Assembly: GCA_030348875.1 (NCBI GenBank)
Contig: JAUCEP010000002.1
Coordinates: 2,435,001 to 2,499,000, forward strand
Direction of reading: 5' to 3'
Source of the DNA: Ureibacillus composti
Lineage (GTDB): Bacteria > Bacillota > Bacilli > Bacillales_A > Planococcaceae
Length of the DNA: 64,000 nt
In this document: in pieces, positions 35,748-44,740 of the stretch
How the letters are laid out: every line of letters starts with the position of its first letter
How positions within the stretch are numbered: position 1 is the stretch's first letter
Made by a program: the position numbers and the translations under genes
The notes under the pieces: generated by a model
The model's input: the letters and a program-made list of their open reading frames with translations, nothing else
Databases searched by the model: none
Told to the model about the DNA's origin: nothing

Positions 35748-37253
35748 TTATTCATCAAATAACATTGTGCCTTTTTCTTTTAAGTTTGTATGGAATGAGA
35801 ATGCTTTTTCAAGAATGTGTGGTGTATGACCGCCCACTGTTTCTTTTGCTTCTTCAAAATATGCACGTAATTGTGGTCTGTACTTAGGATGTGCAATTTC
35901 AATTAGCTTTTCCGCTCTCTTCACTGGTGGTAGTCCGCGCAAATCCGCATATCCTTGCTCTGTTACGATTACATCTACATCGTGTTCTGTATGGTCAATA
36001 TGCGATACAAAAGGGACAATTGCTGAGATTGCGCCGTTTTTTGCTAAGGAAGGCGTTACAAAGATTGTAATTTTCGCGTTACGAGCAAAATCCCCCGAGC
36101 CACCAATACCATTCATTACTTTTGTTCCGCTAACGTGCGTAGAATTGACGTTTCCGTAAATATCAACTTCAAGTGCTGTGTTGAATGAAATAACACCTAA
36201 ACGACGGATTACTTCCGGGTGGTTCGAAATTTCTTGAGGTCTGAACATAATTTTCCCTTTGTATTTCTCTAAATCTTCAGCAAGAGACTCTACACGTTTC
36301 TTAGAAAGTGAGAATGCTGTACCCACTGCAAATTTAACAACACCCGCATCTATAAGATCAAAAACACCATCTTGTAATACTTCAGAAGCTACTTCGATAT
36401 CTTTAAATTGAGAAGTTTTCATACCATTAAGAACAGCATTTGCAACAGATCCTACTCCAGATTGTAATGGAGCTAAAGAATTTGGTAGTCTTCCTTCTTT
36501 AACTTCATTAGCGAAAAACTCTAATAAGTTATCGGCAATTTGCTGTGTTTCTTCGTTTGGCTCAAATAATGGTGAAGGAATATCAGGCTGTTCTGATAAA
36601 ACAATTCCTTTTACTTTTGCTGGATCTACTTTAATCCCAATTTCGCCGATTCGGTCACCTACGCTATAGATTGGAATTTCTCTACGCTCACCTTGATCTT
36701 TCAGTACATAGATATCATGTAGACCTTCGTACGCGCTAGGAGCAGTAGTGTTGATTTCAATGATAACGTTTTCAGCTTTTTCGACAAAAATCGGTGAGTT
36801 TCCTACAGAACCGGTTGGAATAATATAACCATCTTCAGTGATAGCAGCCGCTTCGATAATAGCATAATCAATTTTTCCTAATGTCCCTTTTCTTACTTCT
36901 TCAGCTGTATGGGATAAATGCTGATCAATGTAGAATAATTCACCGGCATTTATTTTTTTACGCATGACGGCATTACCTTGATAAGGAACACGTAAATTAA
37001 TGATCCCCGCTTCAGCCATTGATTGGTCAGCAGTTGGCCCTAATGAAGCTCCTGTATAAAGATTTACTTTGAAATTTTCTTTTTCGCCGCGCTTAGAAAG
37101 AGCAAGCGGAAATTCTTTTGGCTCTCCGAAAAGTGTAAAGCCACTCATTCCGAGGTTCATCCCGTTTTCAATCCAAGATGCAGCTTCCTCAGCCGAAACA
37201 ATTTTGTCTAAAAACGCTTCATTTCTTATAAATTGACTTAAATCTTTACCCAT
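35748..37253 (-). CDS. Acetyl-CoA hydrolase/succinate CoA-transferase family protein
   Basis: A 501-residue class I CoA transferase. It has the N-terminal half with SGFTLFGEPKEFPLAL and GASLGPTADQSMAEAG, and the C-terminal half with the catalytic Glu in NTALEVDIYGNVNSTHV, followed by MNGIGGSGDFARNAKITIFV and EQGYADLRGLPPVKRAEKLIEIAHP. Relatives (Cat1, AarC, Ach1) move CoA between succinate or acetate and acetyl- or propionyl-CoA. The ATG at 37253 follows GGGGTGA; the TTG at 37259 is less well placed. It is monocistronic. Transfer to acetate or succinate is the likely role, but donor and acceptor are not determined. Confidence 0.9.
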   Translation of the reverse strand: MGKDLSQFIRNEAFLDKIVSAEEAASWIENGMNLGMSGFTLFGEPKEFPLALSKRGEKENFKVNLYTGASLGPTADQSMAEAGIINLRVPYQGNAVMRKKINAGELFYIDQHLSHTAEEVRKGTLGKIDYAIIEAAAITEDGYIIPTGSVGNSPIFVEKAENVIIEINTTAPSAYEGLHDIYVLKDQGERREIPIYSVGDRIGEIGIKVDPAKVKGIVLSEQPDIPSPLFEPNEETQQIADNLLEFFANEVKEGRLPNSLAPLQSGVGSVANAVLNGMKTSQFKDIEVASEVLQDGVFDLIDAGVVKFAVGTAFSLSKKRVESLAEDLEKYKGKIMFRPQEISNHPEVIRRLGVISFNTALEVDIYGNVNSTHVSGTKVMNGIGGSGDFARNAKITIFVTPSLAKNGAISAIVPFVSHIDHTEHDVDVIVTEQGYADLRGLPPVKRAEKLIEIAHPKYRPQLRAYFEEAKETVGGHTPHILEKAFSFHTNLKEKGTMLFDE

Positions 37254-37525
37254 TAACAATCACCCCATAATAGTATTGTAGCTTGGTTTTACTTAATCAA
37301 TTAAAAGCATAGACATTATTGGAGTTAAAAATGCTGACAATTAACTCCACATTACCATAAATTGTCTTGTCTACATTGTAAAGGAAGTTCCGACTGTTCG
37401 TCTATTACATCATATCTATAATAACGATAGAAAAAATCTATGATACAAGAATAGTATCGAGATATAGTTTAGTGAGCCTGTTTTTTTAGGCCAGGTTATG
37501 AGTTCTGCTAATTTAGACTTGAGTT

Positions 37526-38086
37526 CTATTTATGGTAGATTAGTTGCACAACACCAGAGGAGAATGTGTTTGTTTCAACTAATTTTAAATTTAGCCTCTG
37601 TTTTATATCACTAAACAACGGCTTCCCTTCTCCCAACACTACAGGGTGAACAGATAATCTAAATTCATCAACAAGACCAAAATTAATAAAATCAGTAATA
37701 AGACTTGCTCCGCCATACAACCAAATGTCTTTACCAGGTTTATGCTTTAATTGATTTACCACTTCAAAGATATGATCATTGATGAAAGTTGCTTTATCAT
37801 CATTCCCTTTCTGAGTCCTAGAAAACACATACTTCTCTTTACTATGGACTTGCTCCCAAATTTCTTTCTCAGCATCAGAAGCATCTTCTTCGGGAGTAAA
37901 TTGCCCCCATAAATCATAGCTTTTTCTTCCATAAAAAATAGCATCTATTTGATTTAAGAAATGATTAAACCCCATATCAGGGTCCATGATACACCAATCT
38001 ACTTCTCCATTCTTCCCCTCAATAAAGCCATCTAACGTAATGGCTAAATCTAAAATTATTCTTCTTTGCCTTTGATTATTTGGCAT
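37526..38086 (-). CDS. RibD C-terminal/dihydrofolate reductase-like protein
   Basis: A 186-residue NADPH-dependent reductase-like protein of the YyaP/YwjB type. The N-terminal ILDLAITLDGFIEGKNGEVDW, the GRKSYDLWG segment and the cofactor-binding KPGKDIWLYGGASLITDFI are the family landmarks. ATG 38086 follows GGGAGGG; the longer frame (to 38134) has no ribosome binding site. It may reduce a small heterocycle, but the substrate in these paralogues is unknown. It lies upstream of a frameshifted EamA gene and of GGGACA repeat B. Confidence 0.85.
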   Translation of the reverse strand: MPNNQRQRRIILDLAITLDGFIEGKNGEVDWCIMDPDMGFNHFLNQIDAIFYGRKSYDLWGQFTPEEDASDAEKEIWEQVHSKEKYVFSRTQKGNDDKATFINDHIFEVVNQLKHKPGKDIWLYGGASLITDFINFGLVDEFRLSVHPVVLGEGKPLFSDIKQRLNLKLVETNTFSSGVVQLIYHK

Positions 38087-38300
38087 AATTTCCCTCCCTA
38101 GGCTTTTTTCTGCCGTGACATTCAAGTAGTTCAAAGGTTATTATGGTGCTTTTAATAGAAATAAGCGCTCATCCTAACAGGAAAGCGCTCAACTTCGGAA
38201 TAAAGAATACCATATTCTCTTATATTAGGCTAAAATTTCTATCGCTTAAAGTGTTGTGCTGTTATTATTCAAGAAATGCATACTTGTTGTCGATAATGAA

Positions 38301-38332
38301 GTGGGACAAGGAACCTGTCCCTACTGTCCCAC
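38301..38332. repeat. GGGACA palindromic repeat, copy B
   Basis: The most symmetrical copy: GTGGGACA ... TGTCCC ... TGTCCCAC with perfect 8-bp outer arms. It overlaps the last codons (Val-Gly-Gln) and the TAG stop (38323-38321) of the EamA reading frame, exactly as copy A does for the BstA-like gene. Confidence 0.87.
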
Positions 38333-39219
38333 AATTACGGCTTTGGACGTTTTTATGTTAAAATTCCCAGACAAGTAAAGGCCGAATAAAACTAGTATGG
38401 TTCCCGTGACAGCGAATTCAGTAATAGGTTCTCCTAGCAATATTACGCCTAGTATATAACCTGCAACAGGATTTAATAGCAACCAATTGTTTGCTATAAT
38501 AGCGTCTTTCTTAAGTAAGTAAAACCAAAGACTTAAATTAAAAATAGATAATGCAAACACTGACCAAATTAAATATCCTATAACATTGAAATCAAATGTT
38601 ATTGGTTGGCCAGCTTCTAATAGAAGTGTAGGAATTACTAAAATAACTGCTCCAATAACAGTCTGCCATGCATTAATAACAATGGATGGTAGCTGTAAAT
38701 CCATTTTCTTATAAATTAGACTCCCTAAAGCCATTGATATAATTGCACCAGTTAAAAGTAAAATACCACTGATGGAAGCATGACTACCTACTAATGACGG
38801 ATAAGAAGCAATGAATAGTCCTAGGAAAGATATAACCATCCCTCCCCATTCCTTTAGTCGAATGGTTTGCCCTAAAAACATAAAGGCAAAAAGTGCAAAT
38901 AATAGAGAATTCACTGGTACAAAAAGATTAAAGATCCCTGAGGAAACCGTTTTAAGTGCTACTAAACCAAAACCTAAAAAAAGGTAGTGTTTAATAAGCC
39001 TAACCAAAATAATGTTCCAAATTCCTTTTTATTTGGCATTCTATATTTTCCCTTTTGAAATAAGTAAATATAGCTCAGCAACAATACTCCAGCAATCAAA
39101 ATACGTAGGGTAGCTAGTGTTAGTGGCGGAGCAGACTGAAGCCCGAATTTCATTGCAACAGCTCCAGAAGCATATAAAACGGTAAATAATAGTCCAAGCA
39201 TCAAACCTTTCGAGCCCAT
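38321..39219 (-). pseudogene. EamA/DMT family transporter, frameshifted
   Basis: Two frames together make one drug/metabolite transporter of about 300 residues with ten helices. The first (39219-38974) encodes MGSKGLMLGLLFTVLYASGA to LLNTTFF and stops. The second continues with LGFGLVALKTVSSGIFNLFV to the C-terminus. The break is in a run of seven A (38976-38982, seven T on the coding strand); eight would restore TTFFLGFGL. It may be a real lesion, a phase-variable tract or a sequencing error. The C-terminus ends inside GGGACA repeat B. Confidence 0.8.
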
Positions 39220-39492
39220 AAAGTTGTATCCCCTTTGACTTAAGATACTCTTATTATTGCAAAAGCGAATCCATTAATCTATCAGTTTATAGAATTTTCT
39301 GTAAATAAAAATGATATTATTAATTACGTCCCGTTTGATAAATAAAAAAGACCTCGTTTCTTAGAAAGGCGAGAGCGTAAAGTGAAATTTCAATCAGATC
39401 TGATACGAGCTTAGGCACTATGATTTTTCAAATAGATTGACTCAGTTCATATTTAATTGGTATCCGGGATGAAATTGAACTAGATAAGGGGC

Positions 39493-39556
39493 GATAACTT
39501 CACATATTGGGATGATTTTGTCACAAATAAGTGCGATACTTTCACATTTTAGGCCG
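39493..39556. repeat. Three degenerate 21-bp repeats
   Basis: The core GATAACTTCACA, GATTTTGTCACA and GATACTTTCACA starts at 39493, 39514 and 39535, exactly 21 bp apart. It lies 90 bp upstream of a small plus-strand gene. The rest of 39220-39640 shows no gene; it probably holds that gene's promoter. Confidence 0.6.
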
Positions 39557-39640
39557 AAAACCCCAAACACGCCCCTAAGAATCCATATTTTTCATCACAA
39601 CATATACTGTTTAGAACTAACTATTTAGGAGTGAAAACAC

Positions 39641-39916
39641 ATGGGATTTTTCCAGCCTGAGGGAACTATGGCACCACAATTTCCTCCCCCACCGTTCATA
39701 CCGCCAAAGCCTTCTGTATCGTATATCATTGACTGCGTCTATCAAAACACATATGTTTGGCTAATCAACGGGGAACAATTCTGGTTTTACCCAACGCGCG
39801 TTGAATATGGAGAAATATCTGGCTATCGATGGAATGGCGCCTTCTGGCAATTTTATGGGATTGACCCGAGATTCATAGATGCGGTTGCTTGCCCACCTAC
39901 CCCAACACTTTACTGA
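39641..39916 (+). CDS. Uncharacterised proline- and aromatic-rich protein, 91 aa
   Basis: A short protein with an N-terminal proline run (PPPPFIPPKP) and a C-terminal part rich in Trp, Tyr and Phe (FWFYPTRVEYGEISGYRWNG). It has no signal peptide or membrane helix. The ribosome binding site is GGAG. It is followed 52 bp later by another small protein in the same orientation and then by a YjcZ-type sporulation peptide, so a spore-surface role is a reasonable guess. No known family is recognised with confidence. Confidence 0.7.
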   Translation: MGFFQPEGTMAPQFPPPPFIPPKPSVSYIIDCVYQNTYVWLINGEQFWFYPTRVEYGEISGYRWNGAFWQFYGIDPRFIDAVACPPTPTLY

Positions 39917-39968
39917 GGTCTATCTCTAATCTCAAAGTAGCCCTACCATTTTATTTTGGAGGTTTCGT

Positions 39969-40454
39969 ATGACAAATTTTTATTCGTTTAGTGGAACTGT
40001 CACGATGATTAGTGAATTTTTTACAGGCCAAAACGGCGAAGGTTGTACTCAATTATTTACATTAGAAAATGAAGAGGGATCAATTGTAAATTTCGTAGTT
40101 TCACCGTCAACTTATATTGTGGATCATGAGATGATTATGGTAGGAGATCGTGTCACAGGTTATTATAATGGAGATCTACCTGCGATTCTTATTTACCCTC
40201 CACAATATCAAGCCATTGTGATGGTTAAAGATAATCCTAACCAAATTGTAAAGGTTGATTATTTTAATAACCAATTGGTAAGTAGTGATGGCCAGTTATT
40301 ATTACATTTATCGCCCTATACCCAACTTTTACTAACAAACGGGCAACGCTTTTCAAGATATCCAGGGAATCGAGATTTAATTGTTTTCTATGGACCGTCT
40401 ACAAGAAGTATCCCTGCTCAAACCACACCTTATCGGATAATTGTTTTATGTTAA
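39969..40454 (+). CDS. Uncharacterised protein with beta-rich domains, 161 aa
   Basis: Mostly beta strands in two similar halves. NFVVSPSTYIVDHEMIMVGDRVTGYYNGDLPAILIYPPQYQA is the core of the first, and KVDYFNNQLVSSDGQLLLHLSPYTQLLLTNGQ of the second. The C-terminus is FYGPSTRSIPAQTTPYRIIVLC. I recall Firmicute proteins with the same YPPQY and RSIPAQT signatures but no known role. The ribosome binding site is a strong TGGAGG. A terminator (40490-40518) follows, so 39641 and 39969 form an operon. Confidence 0.75.
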   Translation: MTNFYSFSGTVTMISEFFTGQNGEGCTQLFTLENEEGSIVNFVVSPSTYIVDHEMIMVGDRVTGYYNGDLPAILIYPPQYQAIVMVKDNPNQIVKVDYFNNQLVSSDGQLLLHLSPYTQLLLTNGQRFSRYPGNRDLIVFYGPSTRSIPAQTTPYRIIVLC

Positions 40455-40489
40455 GATTTTCTTAACAACCGTAAATCAAAAAGTTACTT

Positions 40490-40518
40490 AAAACTCGTTC
40501 ATTATTGGCGAGTTTTTT
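40490..40518 (+). terminator. Terminator of the 39641-40454 operon
   Basis: AAAACTCG and CGAGTTTT around an 11-nt loop, followed by T residues. Confidence 0.85.
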
Positions 40519-40638
40519 ATTATGTTTTAAAAAAGAGTCTTTCATGAGACTTTGCTTAATTTAAAAAATTCCGCACTTATACCATACACATGGCAAATAA
40601 ACACATAAATTATAATTGAAATGAGGGGGTGAAATAAT

Positions 40639-40776
40639 ATGTCAAATAATAATTCAGTAGGTGGAAGTTACGATTATGATCGCTACGACAACAACAATAA
40701 TGGATTTGCATTATTAGTTGTTTTATTTATCCTTTTAATTATCGTAGGTACAGCGTTCATGAATTATTACTACTAA
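40639..40776 (+). CDS. YjcZ family sporulation protein, 45 aa
   Basis: A peptide with a polar, Asn/Tyr/Asp-rich N-terminus (about residues 1-22) and a C-terminal membrane helix FALLVVLFILLIIVGTAFM. The motif FAL-VVLFILLIIVG is the hallmark of the YjcZ/SscA group of small spore coat assembly proteins. A strong ribosome binding site (AGGGGGTG) precedes the ATG. Expected to be made in the mother cell late in sporulation. Confidence 0.9.
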   Translation: MSNNNSVGGSYDYDRYDNNNNGFALLVVLFILLIIVGTAFMNYYY

Positions 40777-40864
40777 TCTAAATATTATCCACATCCGGAA
40801 CTTCGAAATATCCTATTATAAGACCTTACTTACAAAAATACTTACTCTAAGGAAAATATACTAA

Positions 40865-40913
40865 GAAAAATCGCTTCAACACTAGTAATACAGTGTATGA
40901 GGCGATTTTTTTT
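40865..40913 (+). terminator. Bidirectional terminator after the YjcZ gene
   Basis: AAAAATCGC pairs with GCGATTTTT, with an inner stem (AACACT/AGTGTA), and an eight-T tail on the plus strand. On the minus strand it would end the LysR remnant at 40935. Confidence 0.85.
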
Positions 40914-40934
40914 AATTAAGTTGATAGGATCGAT

Positions 40935-41476
40935 TTAAATCATCACAAAAATTTTTTCCTTCGAGGTGATGCAAATACTTTCTTTAAAGAGGAGCTCTTT
41001 GGATTCTGACCAATGATAATTACCCCGAACAATCCCAATATGAACAACCCCGTTATAAACGAGGTCAAATACCTCGCGACTCCATCCTGTCGTCACTTTA
41101 AAGTTCACTAATGGATACTTCTCACGAAAGAGCTTCAACAGTCCCGGTAACTTATGTCTTGTGATATAATTCGAAACCCCTAATCTTAGTGTCCCCCTCA
41201 CCTCTTGGGACATATTTTGCACAGTTTCTTTAATGTTAAGAAGTCGGTCGAGCATTTCATCTGCACATTTCGCTAAATATTCCCCTTGTGGCGTAAACTG
41301 GACACCCTTTACCCCCCTCGGTTAATTATCGTCAGATCAAATTCCTTCTCTATCTGTTGAATTCTCTTCGTCAACGTTGGCTGTGAAATATACAAACTTT
41401 GGGCTGTTTTCGTAATGTTTTTTTTCTCATATAGAATCTTTAAAATCAGCCAATCACGTTCATCCATTTGGTTCAT
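40935..41476 (-). pseudogene. LysR family regulator, frameshifted and truncated
   Basis: The first frame (41476 down to about 41310) encodes the complete winged-helix part: WLILKILYEKKNITKTAQSL, ISQPTLTKRIQQIEKEFDL, then IINRGG and a stop. A one-base shift in a run of six G lets the next frame continue as VKGVQFTPQGEYLAKCADEM and into the effector domain (TLRLGVSNYITRHKLPGLLK), which stops after about 165 residues in total, against roughly 290-300 for the family. So both a frameshift and a C-terminal deletion of over 100 residues are present. The broken end lies 22 bp from the terminator at 40865-40913. Confidence 0.85.
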
Positions 41477-41829
41477 CCAAAAATTTCCACCTAAATAGTT
41501 AAATAATTATTAATGGTCCATCTATTGTTCCTCTCATTTTATTATAATTTTCTGAATCCAACTAAAGCAACCACTGCTATATTGTAAAGCGATAATTATT
41601 GTTGGATAAGTTCCTCACACATTTAGAAAATGGATGTTTTCACAATGAATTGTTCAGTAAAGTGACGAATTATATGATTCCCACCACATCTAATGCATAA
41701 AATGCCTTTAGATAATAATGAGCGAACTATTTGCTTTAAGAGAAAATCATGGATTAATAAGTTGATCAGCCAGAGTCAAGGATCAGCTTTCCATACAGTT
41801 AACTTTAAATAAGAGGGAGCGAGCAATAG
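41477..41829. other. Intergenic region, 353 bp
   Basis: AT-rich DNA between the LysR remnant and a small plus-strand gene. It must hold the promoter of the latter; I see no repeat, operator or RNA structure I can name. Confidence 0.4.
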
Positions 41830-42108
41830 ATGAACATGAGAAACAATCCTGAAGAACGATTCTTTCAAGAAGAAACAACTGCTTCACAAATTGGAAATGA
41901 AAATGCATCAGATAAAATTGAGATTTTAGGAAATCTAGTTGTTCTTGTTGGCGAAGCCATCGTTGTATACTCCCAAGTAATCGCCGCCCAAGAAAAGGCT
42001 CAAGTAAAACAGAATGCAACAGATGGTCAAAGTAATGTACAACTACAATTAAATCAAATTTCAAAAGAGCTCGATGAAATTAAAAGATTGCTAAGAAAAG
42101 CATTATAG
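41830..42108 (+). CDS. Small acidic helical protein, 92 aa
   Basis: An N-terminal polar region (NPEERFFQEETTASQ), a central hydrophobic segment (IEILGNLVVLVGEAIVVYSQVI) and a C-terminal coiled coil (LQLNQISKELDEIKRLLRKAL). It resembles small Bacillus proteins of unknown function with the pattern EERFFQEE. GAGGGAG precedes the start at a rather long spacing. A single gene, ending in the bidirectional terminator at 42229-42279. Confidence 0.65.
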   Translation: MNMRNNPEERFFQEETTASQIGNENASDKIEILGNLVVLVGEAIVVYSQVIAAQEKAQVKQNATDGQSNVQLQLNQISKELDEIKRLLRKAL

Positions 42109-42228
42109 TGAGAATGTGAATTATTATTGATGGTTTTGTGTACTTAAGGTGTCTTATGTGCATATGGTGTTTTGATTTGTGCAGTTAGCGTTCCATTTTG
42201 TTCACTTGCACCAAAACTCAACATAAAT

Positions 42229-42279
42229 AAAGCCCCCTCACTCTTGATAGTAATTCTACCTACCAAATGAGGGGGCTTT
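42229..42279. terminator. Bidirectional terminator between convergent genes
   Basis: A perfect 12-bp stem AAAGCCCCCTCA/TGAGGGGGCTTT around a 27-nt loop, T-rich on both outer sides. It serves the gene at 41830 and the 3-hydroxybutyrate dehydrogenase gene. Confidence 0.92.
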
Positions 42280-42306
42280 ATTTAAGTTCATGTTAATGAG
42301 AATAAC

Positions 42307-42334
42307 GGGACAGTGTACCTGTCCCCTTGTCCCA
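42307..42334. repeat. GGGACA palindromic repeat, copy C
   Basis: GGGACAGTGTACCTGTCCCC followed by TTGTCCCA. It begins 1 bp after the stop codon of the dehydrogenase gene. The middle differs from copies A and B (GTGTA against AGGAA). Confidence 0.85.
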
Positions 42335-42335
42335 T

Positions 42336-43094
42336 TTACATTCCACCAGTTACAGGGATTGATTCACCAGTAATTGCAGCTGCACCTTCAGAAGCTAAGA
42401 ATACAGCTGTTTTCCCGATTTCAGATGGTTCAAGTAAACGTTTAATCCATTGTTTACCTAAGATGTGGTGTGCTACTGCTTCTTCTTCAGTAGTGCCGTC
42501 TTTTTCAGCTAAAATTGGAATTTGTTTTTCAATTAACTCAGTACGTACTGGACCTGGTTCGATACAGTTAACAGTAATTCCGTTTGTTGCGTTTTCTAAA
42601 GCTACTACTTTAGAGAAACCAGTTTGTCCTGCTTTAGCAGCACAGTAAGCTGATTTATAAGCATCTGGAATACGACCATGAGCAGAAACGATGTTGATGA
42701 TACGACCGAATTTTTGAGCTTGCATTGATTTTAAAGAGTGTTTCGTCATTAAGAATGTACCTTTTAAGATAACATCGTTTAAAAGATCCCATTTTTCTAC
42801 TGGGAAGTCTTCTGTTTTACAAATGAATTGTAAACCAGCATTGTTTACAACTACGTCTACAGAACCGCGTTCAGCGATCACAGCATCAATTGCAGTCTTT
42901 ACTGATGTTTCGTCAGCTACATTTACTTTGTAACCTTTAGCGTTTTCTAATCTTCCAGCAGCTGCGATTGCCGCTTCTTCATTTAAGTCAAAAATGGCTA
43001 CGAAATCTCCGTTAGCAATGAATTCTTGTGCGATGGCAAAACCGATCCCTTGAGCGGCACCAGTAATAACCACTGTACGATTTGTTGTTTTCAT
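42336..43094 (-). CDS. 3-hydroxybutyrate dehydrogenase (SDR family)
   Basis: A 252-residue NAD-dependent short-chain dehydrogenase that oxidises 3-hydroxybutyrate to acetoacetate. The cofactor motif TGAAQGIG, NNAG, the catalytic Ser (NIVSAHGR), Tyr and Lys (YKSAYCAAKAG) and the C-terminal ESIPVTGGM are present. The ATG at 43094 follows GGAGG. It lies 86 bp after a GntP-type permease, matching the yxjC-yxjF arrangement of B. subtilis. Copy C of the GGGACA repeat directly follows it. Confidence 0.93.
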   Translation of the reverse strand: MKTTNRTVVITGAAQGIGFAIAQEFIANGDFVAIFDLNEEAAIAAAGRLENAKGYKVNVADETSVKTAIDAVIAERGSVDVVVNNAGLQFICKTEDFPVEKWDLLNDVILKGTFLMTKHSLKSMQAQKFGRIINIVSAHGRIPDAYKSAYCAAKAGQTGFSKVVALENATNGITVNCIEPGPVRTELIEKQIPILAEKDGTTEEEAVAHHILGKQWIKRLLEPSEIGKTAVFLASEGAAAITGESIPVTGGM

Positions 43095-43148
43095 AAGTAA
43101 TTCCTCCAAGCATCATGTATATTAATGTGTTAATAAATTTATAACTAA

Positions 43149-43175
43149 TTGGAGAAGAAGTCTCATCTTCTCCAA
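43149..43175 (-). other. Intercistronic hairpin between permease and dehydrogenase
   Basis: TTGGAGAAGA and TCTTCTCCAA around a short loop, 6 bp after the permease stop codon and without a T run. Probably an mRNA-processing or partial termination structure that adjusts the ratio of the two proteins. Confidence 0.6.
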
Positions 43176-43180
43176 ATAGT

Positions 43181-44494
43181 TTAATAGAAGTAAATTCCGA
43201 TGATTAATGCAGCGATTAACGCTAATAAGTTTGGTACTGTCATGATGATAAACGCGTATTTGAAACCATTTTTATGTGTTAAACCTGTTAAAGCAAATAG
43301 AGATAAAACTGCACCTGAATGTGGTAAACCTGTAAATACTGCTGAGGCAATTGCTGAAATTCTGTGCATCGCATCTGGGTTAACACCCATTGCTAAATAG
43401 CTATCCGCAAACGCCTCCATCGCAATCCCTAATCCACCTGAAGCTGATCCAGTAATTGCACCAAGTGCTGAAGAAGCAATCGTTAAACTAATTAATGGGT
43501 TACCTGGAATGCTTAAAATAAAATCTGAAATCGCTTTAAATCCTGGTGCCATTGTAATGACAACACCAAATGCTACAGATGCTGATGTAAAGAAGATCGG
43601 CATAACTGAACCATTTGCTCCTAAAGTTAACGCCTCTTTATGCGACGGAATATATTTGTGGAAAATAATCGCAGAAATAATTACAGCAGCGCCTAAACCA
43701 ACCAACACAATATTTTCTACTTTCATAGCACTACCAACAAAGATGATTACCATTAAAACTAAGATTGGTAAAATACTTAAGAAGAAAGATGGTGTTTTTT
43801 CTTTTAATTGAATTTCTTTTCCATTTTCTTCTTTATCAACTTTGAAGACTTCCTTTTTCACTAAACTTTTCTTTAACGCATAATGCATGTACCAAACACC
43901 AACCACAATCGCAACAATCGTAGCGGTAATCCCGATTAATGGTGCAGCAGTTAAAGTTGTCCCTAAATATTTAGTTGGTACAACGTTTTGTATCGATGGT
44001 GTACCTGGTAACATCGTCATTGTAAATGTTCCAATCCCTAAAAATACCGGTATAACAATTAAGTTCCATGCAATATTTAATTGTTGGAATAATGGTTTTG
44101 CGAGGGGAATAACTACGAACAGAACAACGAATAAACTAATACCACCATAAGTTAAAATGGCACTAATTAAGAAAATTGCAATTAGAACCGCAAACGGCTT
44201 TTCTGTCCCAGTAATCGAAAGTACTTTTTGCGCAATCGATTGAGCAGCACCACTTTTTTCAATATACTGCGCTAAAATGGCACCCAATAAGAAGATGGCA
44301 AAAAAGTTTACGATAAATACTGTAAGCCCTGTCATAAATGAAGCTTCTGTACCAATTAAGCTTGGGAAGAAGTCCATACCATTTGTTAAAATGACGATTA
44401 TTGAAGCTACAGGAGCAATGAAAATAATACTGAATCCTTTCATTGACATAAAGACAATCACAGCGATTGCTAGAATAATACCTAAAGTTCCCAT
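43181..44494 (-). CDS. GntP family permease (probable 3-hydroxybutyrate transporter)
   Basis: A 437-residue integral membrane protein with about twelve helices. Family landmarks are FLLGAILAQYIEKSGAAQSIA, the TYGGISLFVVLFVVIP loop, TMTMLPGTPSIQNVVP and GSASGGLGIAMEAF. Gluconate-type permeases share this fold, but the operon with 3-hydroxybutyrate dehydrogenase points to uptake of hydroxybutyrate or a related short acid. A LysR regulator is divergently transcribed 246 bp away and likely controls it. The start lies after an AGGAGG-like site. Confidence 0.9.
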   Translation of the reverse strand: MGTLGIILAIAVIVFMSMKGFSIIFIAPVASIIVILTNGMDFFPSLIGTEASFMTGLTVFIVNFFAIFLLGAILAQYIEKSGAAQSIAQKVLSITGTEKPFAVLIAIFLISAILTYGGISLFVVLFVVIPLAKPLFQQLNIAWNLIVIPVFLGIGTFTMTMLPGTPSIQNVVPTKYLGTTLTAAPLIGITATIVAIVVGVWYMHYALKKSLVKKEVFKVDKEENGKEIQLKEKTPSFFLSILPILVLMVIIFVGSAMKVENIVLVGLGAAVIISAIIFHKYIPSHKEALTLGANGSVMPIFFTSASVAFGVVITMAPGFKAISDFILSIPGNPLISLTIASSALGAITGSASGGLGIAMEAFADSYLAMGVNPDAMHRISAIASAVFTGLPHSGAVLSLFALTGLTHKNGFKYAFIIMTVPNLLALIAALIIGIYFY

Positions 44495-44740
44495 ATCATG
44501 TGTCCTCCTGTTTTTCTACTACAAAATGTGAATATTTTTCGAATACCATCGCATGTAGAATTATGTCATGTTTATGTCGAATTTTATAATACTTCTTTTA
44601 TTATCTTCGCTATAACTATTAAGTTATCTCCTCGTTTTTACATAAAATTTGTCCTTCATACAACGTTATCGTTCGTGAAATGATATAGTATTGTGTATTA
44701 TTAAACATAGTTACTTATTAAAATTGGAGAATTAGTTGAA

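Noticed and set aside
38974..39219. Separate 81-residue membrane protein
   Set aside because: It is the N-terminal part of the EamA transporter cut off by the A7 frameshift, not an independent gene.
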